NCBI GenBank assembly: GCA_900556405.1
Contig: USPB01000092.1
Location: 1 to 7,644, forward strand
Length of the DNA: 7,644 nucleotides
Direction of reading: 5' to 3'
Source of the DNA: an uncultured Actinomyces sp.
GTDB taxonomy: Bacteria; Actinomycetota; Actinomycetes; Actinomycetales; Actinomycetaceae
Both the position numbers and the translations under genes were made by a program. The first letter of the stretch is position 1, and each line of letters begins with the position of its first letter. Below, piece by piece: positions 1 to 4,792 of this stretch. Under the pieces are notes generated by a model. The model had not been told where the DNA came from. It worked only from the letters and a program-made list of their open reading frames with translations, and did not search any database.

Positions 1-326
1 GCGGCGAGCAGCAGCGCGTGTGCGTGGCCCGCGCCCTCATCAACTACCCCAAGCTCGTCCTCGCCGACGAGCCCACGGGCAACCTGGATGAAACCAACGA
101 GGAAATCGTCCTCGACCTGTTCAACCAGCTCCACAAGGAGGGCACGACCCTCATGGTCGTCACCCACGACGCGCTGGTCGCCGAACAGGGCCAGCGCGAG
201 ATCCGACTCGACCACGGCAAGGTCGTGAAAGAAACGTGGCACGACCACGACTTCGAAGAACGCTCCTCCGGGCTGTCCGTCCCGCGCGACGGCGACGCCC
301 GCAGCGGAAAGGACAAGGTGCGATGA
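1..326 (+). CDS. ABC transporter ATP-binding protein, LolD/MacB type (C-terminal part, 5' end outside window)
   Basis: This is the end of an ABC ATPase. The frame opens at base 3 and gives 107 visible residues before the TGA at 324-326. It begins inside the signature motif (GEQQRV, the LSGGQ equivalent), followed by Walker B with D-loop (LVLADEPTGNLDE) and the H-loop (MVVTHD). The ADEPTGNLD form is typical of the LolD/MacB/FtsE-like subfamily, which powers lipoprotein or peptide export and mechanotransmission at the membrane. Walker A and the Q-loop lie upstream of the window, and so presumably does an FtsX/MacB-type permease. The tail after the H-loop is charged (HDHDFEERSS onward) and low in conservation. 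The stop overlaps the next ATG (ATGA), so the lipoprotein gene is translationally coupled. Family membership is certain; substrate is not visible. Confidence 0.95.
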   Translation, partial: GEQQRVCVARALINYPKLVLADEPTGNLDETNEEIVLDLFNQLHKEGTTLMVVTHDALVAEQGQREIRLDHGKVVKETWHDHDFEERSSGLSVPRDGDARSGKDKVR

Positions 327-886
327 CCACGCCCACCACGCTTGATACTCGATCCCGCTGGGCCTCCCCGGCCTCGTACGCGGTCCTCGGGGCCCTCGGT
401 GCGACCATCCTGGCCGCGTGCGCGCCCTCCACCGGCCTCGACATGACCAAGCCCATGAGTGACGGCACCTGGACCGCCCAGTCCAACGCCGACGACCAGG
501 GCTCCATCGGCACCATCACCATCACCGTCGAGGGCGGGCGCATCACCTCCACGTCCTACGAGACGACGCTCGCCGACGGCACCGACAAGGGCGCCAACTA
601 CGGCAAGAACTCCGCGGGCGAAGTCTTCAACGAGGACTACTACAAGAAGGCCCAGGCCGCCGTCGCCTCCTACCAGGAGTACTCCGACAACCTCACCAAG
701 GTCGGCGACCCCGCCAAGGTCGACGTCATCACCGGCGCCACCGTCGCCCACCAGCAGTTCGTGCAGGCCTCCATCCGAGCCATCGCGGCCGCGCAGGGCG
801 TCTCTCCCGACGGTGCCGACGACATCAACATCCCCGGCCTCAACGACTCTACGAAGGACGGCGACGTCGACGGCTCCGACAGCTGA
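323..886 (+). CDS. FMN-binding domain lipoprotein (putative covalently flavinylated electron carrier)
   Basis: The product is a 187-residue exported lipoprotein with an FMN_bind domain, related to NqrC/RnfG/PplA-type flavin carriers. The start at 323 is chosen because it overlaps the ABC stop (ATGA), has AAAGGA at 308-313 with a 9-nt spacer, and gives a proper lipoprotein signal: Arg10 and Arg12, a hydrophobic stretch at about 19-32, and a lipobox LAAC with Cys33. Residues 47-155 form the FMN-binding domain. The flavinylation-type motif DVITGAT is at 134-140, so Thr140 (codon 740-742) is the expected FMN phosphoester site. The tail after about residue 165 is Asp/Ser-rich and probably disordered. 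ApbE, the enzyme family that makes this bond, follows 4 nt after the stop. An extracytoplasmic one-electron carrier role is inferred from the family. The redox partner and the link to the ABC transporter are not shown by the sequence. Confidence 0.92.
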   Translation: MTTPTTLDTRSRWASPASYAVLGALGATILAACAPSTGLDMTKPMSDGTWTAQSNADDQGSIGTITITVEGGRITSTSYETTLADGTDKGANYGKNSAGEVFNEDYYKKAQAAVASYQEYSDNLTKVGDPAKVDVITGATVAHQQFVQASIRAIAAAQGVSPDGADDINIPGLNDSTKDGDVDGSDS

Positions 887-890
887 GTCC

Positions 891-2270
891 GTGCCCACGT
901 GGCGTTCCTCGTTTCCCGCGATGGGCACCCGCGTCGACATTATCGGCTGGGGCGGAGACGGCATGGCGATCGTCAACGCCATTGTCGAGGTCGTGGCGCG
1001 CCACGAGGACCTGTGGAGCGTGTTCCGGGTTTCTTCCGAGGTGTCGCGGCTCAATGCTGCTGCCGCTTCGGCTGGGGGCGATGAGGGTGTTTCCCGCGAC
1101 GTAGCTGAATCCGCGGAGGCCAGCCCCGGCCTCGTCGTCAGTGAGGACACCGACCGGCTGCTGCGTGGCGCGTTGGCGCTCGCGGAGGCGACCGGGGGAG
1201 CGTTCAACCCAATGATCGGGCCGCTTGTTGCCGCATGGGACGTCAAGGCGATGCGGGCGGCGTACGTCGCGGGCAGGCCCTTGCCGCCTGCGCCGTCTGG
1301 TTGTGTTGTGGAGGCGGCGTTGCGCGCGTCGTCCTGGGGGCTGTTGTCGCGCGTGGGCGAGCGGCGCTGGGCGGTGGGCGTTCCCGCCGAGTCCGTCGGT
1401 GGTGCGGAGGTGCCCAGCCCGCGCCTCGACCTGGGCGGCATCGCGAAGGGGTACACCGCTGATGCGTGCCGCGACTTGGCGGTTTCTATGGGTGCGCGCG
1501 GGGTATTGGTGTCAGTGGGGACTTCGTCGGTGTCTGTGAATGGTACTCGCGCCGATGGTTCGCCGTGGCGCGCAGGCCTGCGTGACCCCCACGGAGCGGC
1601 CACTTCAGTTGCTGGCGTCGTGGAACTGCCTGCGGGTGGCATGGCGTCCCTGTCGACGTCCGGCGACAACCTTGGGCCGCTGGGGGATGCTCGTGCGGTT
1701 TGTGCCGGGCCTGCGGCGGGGCCCGTGGTGGAGCCCGCGGCGGGGCCTGTGGTGGAGCCCGCGGCGGGGCCCGTGTTGGGGCGTGTGGCGGGGCCTGTGG
1801 CCGATCTGCGCGCGCGTGAAACATTGCGTGAAACATCCGGTGAGGGTGCCGCATCTCCTCGCAACGAAGGTCATCCAGATAAGGCCGCTGGTGGTGGTGC
1901 ATCTCTGAATTTCGGCCTTGTGGCGTCGGACGGACATGTGACTGGCCCTGGGCACTCTCACGCTGATGCGCCTGGCTGCGCCTATGTACCTGGTGATGCC
2001 CATGGGGCTGCCGACTCTGATGTTCCTGGCCGGGCTGCGCGCCTGCTGGACCATCACATCATCGACCCGCGCACGGGATACCCCGCGCGTTCGGGCGTGC
2101 GGCAGGTCAGTGTCATGGCCTCGTCGGGTGTGCTGGCGGAGGCCCTGTCGACGGCGCTGCTCGTCGATCCGTCCATCGATGTTTCGGATGTCGCGGCCCG
2201 CTGGGCCCGCGCGACGGGCGCCCCGGCCTCGGCGGAGATTGTGGGCCTGGTGCGGGCAGCGCATGGGTGA
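891..2270 (+). CDS. apbE: ApbE-family FAD:protein FMN transferase with a long internal insertion
   Basis: ApbE transfers FMN from FAD to a Thr/Ser of target proteins; the lipoprotein directly upstream is the obvious substrate. The GTG start at 891, 4 nt after the previous stop, places the family's N-terminal F-x-AMGT-x-V motif at residues 8-14; the alternative ATG at 921 would cut into that motif. No strong Shine-Dalgarno is seen, so reinitiation is likely. Conserved blocks are LDLGGIAKGYTAD at 179-191, SVGTSS, SPWRAGLRDPHG, STSGD at 255-259 (Asp259, the expected metal/flavin site region) and HHIIDPRTGYPA from 388. The chain is 459 residues, against about 320-350 usually. The excess lies between STSGD and HHIIDP, where residues about 262-385 are low-complexity, with AAGPVVEP repeats. 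No signal peptide or lipobox is visible, whereas many ApbE proteins are exported. ApbE identity is clear; activity with the insertion is not proven. Confidence 0.9.
   Translation: MPTWRSSFPAMGTRVDIIGWGGDGMAIVNAIVEVVARHEDLWSVFRVSSEVSRLNAAAASAGGDEGVSRDVAESAEASPGLVVSEDTDRLLRGALALAEATGGAFNPMIGPLVAAWDVKAMRAAYVAGRPLPPAPSGCVVEAALRASSWGLLSRVGERRWAVGVPAESVGGAEVPSPRLDLGGIAKGYTADACRDLAVSMGARGVLVSVGTSSVSVNGTRADGSPWRAGLRDPHGAATSVAGVVELPAGGMASLSTSGDNLGPLGDARAVCAGPAAGPVVEPAAGPVVEPAAGPVLGRVAGPVADLRARETLRETSGEGAASPRNEGHPDKAAGGGASLNFGLVASDGHVTGPGHSHADAPGCAYVPGDAHGAADSDVPGRAARLLDHHIIDPRTGYPARSGVRQVSVMASSGVLAEALSTALLVDPSIDVSDVAARWARATGAPASAEIVGLVRAAHG
1713..1802 (+). repeat. 24-bp tandem repeat inside apbE
   Basis: Three successive 24-bp units start at 1713, 1737 and 1761, with a decayed partial fourth from 1785. 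The first two differ at a single base and the third diverges at its 3' end. The unit is eight codons long, so the frame is kept, and it encodes AAGPVVEP. It forms the start of the insertion between the conserved STSGD and HHIIDPRTG motifs. The length and phase fit in-frame slippage or unequal recombination. Confidence 0.9.
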
Positions 2271-2658
2271 GGCTCAGGCGCGTTCCGGCCTGGTCGGTGC
2301 TGCGGTGCGAGTGGGTGGGGTGCGAGGGGCGGGGTCCAGGTGGTCTACCCGCCAGGCGTGATGCGACACTGCCGAGACTCGCAACTGAATGCTCGAACGG
2401 CGTGTTCGTTCCCTGTCGCTCCGTTGGCGGCCTCCACGCGGCGGAAGCCATGAGTGCTGGAGCCAACCTGCGTTGTCCGATACCCGGTGGTCGTTCACCC
2501 GTCGAGGAAGTACTGAGGCAACTGTGATGCCCGTCAGCTGGGCGGTGTGAGGCGCGGGATCGTTGTTGAGGCTGACCTCGATAATTGCCGGTGTGCTTCA
2601 GGAGTACTTCCGCGTTATCGCCGCCGCGTGTGGACTGGCGTGCAGGGGACGAGCCGCC
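2271..2658. other. Intergenic stretch with no supported gene
   Basis: This lies downstream of the apbE stop and before the left repeat array. Open frames cross it on both strands, but none has a recognisable motif, a convincing ribosome binding site or a coherent codon pattern. I see no tRNA-like fold and no U-tract terminator. It could be degraded coding sequence, but nothing in it supports a family. Confidence 0.5.
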
Positions 2659-2762
2659 GGCGCTGCACCCGTTATGTGGCGCTGCACCCGTTACGTAGCG
2701 CTGCACCCGAACAGAAGGGGTGTAATGCCTACGGTTCAGGTGCACTGCCCCTCATAACAAGT
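2659..2762 (+). repeat. Left composite repeat: two 19-bp units plus conserved tail
   Basis: Two tandem units of GGCGCTGCACCCGTTACGT occupy 2659-2677 (one mismatch, ATGT for ACGT) and 2678-2696. A tail at 2697-2762 starts with the same GCGCTGCACCC core, then diverges into GAACAGAAGGGGTGTAATGC and ends in TAACAAGT. The same array and tail recur in the same orientation at 4031-4172, so the two copies bracket the gene at 2916-4010. There are no spacers between units, so this is not a CRISPR array. Confidence 0.92.
2698..2748 (+). repeat. Imperfect inverted repeat in the left repeat tail
   Basis: The arm at 2698-2710 (GCGCTGCACCCGA) can pair with 2736-2748 (TCAGGTGCACTGC) at 10 of 13 positions plus one G-U. 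A competing shorter stem pairs TGCACCC (2702-2708) with GGGTGTA (2718-2724) across a 9-nt loop. The right copy folds the same way with a better long stem, so the structure is partly conserved. No U-tract follows, so a simple intrinsic terminator is not evident. Confidence 0.55.
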
Positions 2763-2825
2763 GAAAGTGTGGTCGGTGTGCGCAGAGGTGACTGTGCCGC
2801 ACAGAGGGCGGGGCTGTCGCGCACT

Positions 2826-2864
2826 CTATCCACAGCCCCTTGTTCGTGTCGCTGGTTATCCACA
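2826..2864 (+). promoter_or_regulatory. Pair of DnaA-box-like 9-mers upstream of the nuclease gene
   Basis: TTATCCACA at 2856-2864 matches the classic DnaA-box consensus exactly. CTATCCACA at 2826-2834 has one mismatch, and the two are 30 bp apart in the same orientation, 52 to 90 bp before the ATG at 2916. A third one-mismatch match is found on the - strand at 3064-3072 inside the gene. The sequence match is direct; binding by DnaA or a regulatory role is inference. Confidence 0.45.
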
Positions 2865-2903
2865 GGGGTTGATTGTCTTGATGATCTCAACTCGTGGGGC
2901 TGC

Positions 2904-2915
2904 GAGAATCCACAT
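2904..2915 (+). promoter_or_regulatory. Possible -10 element for a leaderless or short-leader transcript
   Basis: GAGAAT at 2904-2909 resembles a -10 hexamer (4 of 6 to TATAAT) and ends 6 nt before the ATG at 2916, a spacing seen for leaderless actinobacterial genes. There is no good Shine-Dalgarno in this interval. No -35 with proper spacing is obvious: TTGATG at 2878-2883 would leave a 20-bp gap. This is a weak call. Confidence 0.25.
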
Positions 2916-4010
2916 ATGAGCAGCCACCAATTGACAGTTATTCGTTCCTCGGCAGTGTGTCGCATGGCCCATGAGGAAATAGAATCAGGCGCTTTCTTGC
3001 ACGTGATGCGAGGATGCTACGTTCGAGTCGACGACACGCGTCTTCTTGACACTCCGTGGCGCACGTGGATAACAGTGGCGCGAGCTCGTCTCCTTGCTGT
3101 CCATGCGTTGGGGAGCGGGGATCGAGTATTCGTTGGTGCAAGTTCGCTTGCGTCTCGAGGTATTCCTCTGTGGGAGGCGAATCCGGACGTATACGTCTGG
3201 GCTCGTACTCGGCGTGGGAGTAAGCCTCTCCGCGCGGTTCGCGCAGCAGGGATCCTCGTGCCCGGGGTTTCGGTGCGATGGTCTGTTGTTTCACCTCTTG
3301 ACAGAGAGCTGCAGACTGTTGGTGGCGTCCTGGCTGAAGGCCTTATCGATGCGGCGGTGCGTATGGCTTGTTGGTCTGAGCCCCTGAGCGCATTTGTAGG
3401 GATCTGTATGGTGCTGAATAGGCAGTCGTCCTTTGACCTCTTTTCGCAGGAAGAGTGTCGCGAACGGGCACATGGGGTGCGCTCTGAGATGCTCGTGAGG
3501 CTCACGGAGTGGCGCGAACATAACGACAACATACCGGCGCGCCGAGCAGAAGCCCTCATTCGAGCCGCTGACCCGGGCTGCGACAACCCTGCCGAGGCTG
3601 CGTTGCTGTGGGTCTTGAAGTCGGTGAGTGCCTTCGAGGTCGTGACCCAGTTTGAGATCGTTGTCAATGGGCGACGATACTTTGCGGACATCGCGATTCC
3701 GGGACTCATGATCATCTTCGAGTTCGATGGGATTGGAAAGCTCGGAAAGAACGAAGCCGACTTTGCTCGGGCGAAGCGTGAATGGATCCAGCGAGAAAAT
3801 GATTTACGTGGTGCTGGTTGGACTGTCTATCGATTCTCGTGGCCAGACTATGAGGATCTGGCGCAACTGAGAGTCTGGGTGACTGAGTTGTTAGCGCCGT
3901 ACCAAGCATCGATCCCCGCATCGGCACAGCGCTTGTGGGCGGTTCCAACGCAGGCCTGCGACGGTCCGAATCGGCGGTTTCACGTGGGTGCATCCCGACG
4001 GTGGTCGTAA
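2916..4010 (+). CDS. AbiEi-like winged-helix / DUF559-type PD-(D/E)xK nuclease-fold protein
   Basis: The product is 364 residues. The start at 2916 keeps the N-terminal helix-turn region; ATG 2964 (residue 17) is an alternative, and the frame stays open upstream through the repeat array, which I do not count as coding. Residues 1-40 resemble the small winged-helix start of AbiEi-type antitoxins, with a basic MRGCYV strand at 31-36. Residues 71-87 (FVGASSLASRGIPLW) match the usual 'SAA..L-G-P' block. The C-terminal domain has the DUF559/Vsr-like core: Glu227 (PAEAA), Asp258 (FADIAI), Glu269 and Asp271 (FEFDG), Arg293-Glu294 (REND) and GWTVYRFSWPDY. It lacks the Lys of a standard ExK, as its relatives usually do. 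TTA codons (3804, 3891) and ATA codons (2979, 3531) stand out from the neighbours, suggesting transfer or low expression. Nuclease or defence function is inferred; no partner toxin gene is adjacent. Confidence 0.85.
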   Translation: MSSHQLTVIRSSAVCRMAHEEIESGAFLHVMRGCYVRVDDTRLLDTPWRTWITVARARLLAVHALGSGDRVFVGASSLASRGIPLWEANPDVYVWARTRRGSKPLRAVRAAGILVPGVSVRWSVVSPLDRELQTVGGVLAEGLIDAAVRMACWSEPLSAFVGICMVLNRQSSFDLFSQEECRERAHGVRSEMLVRLTEWREHNDNIPARRAEALIRAADPGCDNPAEAALLWVLKSVSAFEVVTQFEIVVNGRRYFADIAIPGLMIIFEFDGIGKLGKNEADFARAKREWIQRENDLRGAGWTVYRFSWPDYEDLAQLRVWVTELLAPYQASIPASAQRLWAVPTQACDGPNRRFHVGASRRWS

Positions 4011-4030
4011 GGGGCGTGAATCTGATCGGA

Positions 4031-4172
4031 GGCGCTGCACCCGTTACGTGGCGCTGCACCCGTTACGTGGCGCTGCACCCGTTACGTGGCGCTGCACCTG
4101 TTACGTGGCGCTGCACCCGAACAGAAGGGGTGTAATGCCTACGGATCGGGTGTAGCGCACGCCTTAACAAGT
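4031..4172 (+). repeat. Right composite repeat: four 19-bp units plus conserved tail
   Basis: Four tandem copies of GGCGCTGCACCCGTTACGT lie at 4031-4049, 4050-4068, 4069-4087 and 4088-4106; the last has one change, CCTG for CCCG. The tail at 4107-4172 is the same length as the left tail (66 bp). It is nearly identical over its first 40 bp, diverges in the middle and matches again at the final TAACAAGT. The copies share no homology outside these limits. It begins 20 bp after the nuclease gene stop. Confidence 0.93.
4108..4158 (+). repeat. Inverted repeat (13-bp arms) in the right repeat tail
   Basis: GCGCTGCACCCGA at 4108-4120 pairs with TCGGGTGTAGCGC at 4146-4158: 13 positions, 12 Watson-Crick and one G-U, with a 25-nt loop. 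The left arm is the same core that is repeated in the 19-bp units. The hairpin lies downstream of the nuclease gene and could act in transcript ending or processing, but no T-tract follows. A binding palindrome or transposition end is equally possible. Confidence 0.7.
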
Positions 4173-4247
4173 AGATTCGCGACCTGACCGCGCGCGTCGT
4201 CAAGATATGCATAGCCACGATCTGTCAGCGGCGGAGGGGCCTGCGGA

Positions 4248-4382
4248 GGTGCCGGTGGGCGGTGGCAGGGCCTGGAGGGGTGTCGGGATGATGCGCCGAA
4301 TGCATCAGGACGCCAGGTGCCATTGGTGTGGAGGGTGTCGGTGGGCCCTGCCGTGGTGCCGGTGGGCGGTGGCAGGGCCTGG
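4248..4382 (+). repeat. Perfect 28-bp direct repeat pair
   Basis: An identical 28-bp G/C-rich sequence (beginning GGTGCCGGTGGGCGG, ending CAGGGCCTGG) occurs at 4248-4275 and 4355-4382, with start points 107 bp apart. The intervening 79 bp are not obviously repeated. It looks like a duplicated module or an end-repeat pair left after a small insertion. Confidence 0.88.
4344..4379 (+). repeat. G/C-rich hairpin between convergent genes
   Basis: GGCCCTGCC (4344-4352) is the exact reverse complement of GGCAGGGCC (4371-4379), with an 18-nt loop and extra wobble pairs inside. It lies between the ends of the + strand nuclease gene and the - strand oxidase gene, so it could serve as a transcription end for either. 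No U-run follows on either strand, so a terminator role is only a possibility. Confidence 0.4.
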
Positions 4383-4574
4383 CCGGGCTTCGAGGCGACG
4401 CGCCGAGCGAAGCTCGTGGCGCGGACGACTCGCGGGCGGGCCGCCGCCCACGGGCACACGCAGCGGCCGGGCCCGGTGGTGCCCGGAACACCAGTGGCAC
4501 CACACAGCAATACCAGAAACCATGCGGGGCCAGGGCGCGGCGCACGTTGGCGGCGGCGACAACTGTCTCAGACA

Positions 4575-4687
4575 AATCTCGCACGTAATTTAAGGCGGTC
4601 ATTTTTTAAGTGCGTCTGAAAACGTTGCAATTCCAACGACCTATGTTCTCAGTTTGAAATACCCGCAAGGGAATTACGTGCGAAATT
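4575..4687. mobile_element. Possible MITE-like element: A+T-rich 113 bp with 16-bp terminal inverted repeats
   Basis: The left arm at 4575-4590 (AATCTCGCACGTAATT) and right arm at 4672-4687 (AATTACGTGCGAAATT) are inverted copies matching at 15 of 16 positions. They enclose 81 bp that are much richer in A+T than the surrounding DNA. Size, terminal inverted repeats and composition fit a miniature inverted-repeat element or an IS remnant. I see no clear target-site duplication outside the arms and no transposase frame inside. A regulator-binding or structured-RNA locus is an alternative, but neither flanking gene starts here. Confidence 0.4.
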
Positions 4688-4792
4688 GCCGAGCACGACC
4701 CGCAAGCTCCGCCCGGGGCACACGTGAAGCAAATGCTAGTAGTAGCGAGCAGAAGGCGTGGCTATGGCGCATTCACTCCCCGATAATCAGCC

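Larger units (their letters stand above)
4173..4574. other. G+C-rich intergenic stretch with internal repeats, no supported gene
   Basis: Long open frames run here in several phases on both strands, but they are Arg/Pro/Gly-rich shadow-type translations without motifs. The most protein-like piece is the - strand frame starting at 4602 (MTALNYVRDLSETV), which decays into low-complexity sequence and has no ribosome binding site. The region separates two convergent genes. Confidence 0.5.

Noticed and set aside
44..1864. Long minus-strand open frame of about 600 codons
   Set aside because: It is antisense to the ABC, FMN-binding and ApbE genes, all of which have clear family motifs on the + strand. 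The long frame is a product of high third-position G+C.
2725..2757. Ten-codon frame in the left repeat tail (MPTVQVHCPS) preceded by AGAAGGGG, as a leader peptide
   Set aside because: The right copy keeps the ATG but ends after six codons with a different sequence, so the peptide is not conserved, and the spacing may simply reflect the repeat sequence.
2659..2762. CRISPR array
   Set aside because: The 19-bp units abut with no spacers, and no cas genes are present.
2547..2915. N-terminal extension of the nuclease gene back to 2547
   Set aside because: The frame is open, but it would translate the 19-bp repeat array and the DnaA-box region, is Cys/Arg-rich without motifs, and the family homology begins only after 2916.
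4225..4602. Minus-strand open frame starting MTALNYVRDLSETV
   Set aside because: The first 35 residues look protein-like, but there is no ribosome binding site, the rest is Pro/Arg/Ala-rich shadow-type sequence containing the 28-bp repeats, and no family is recognisable.
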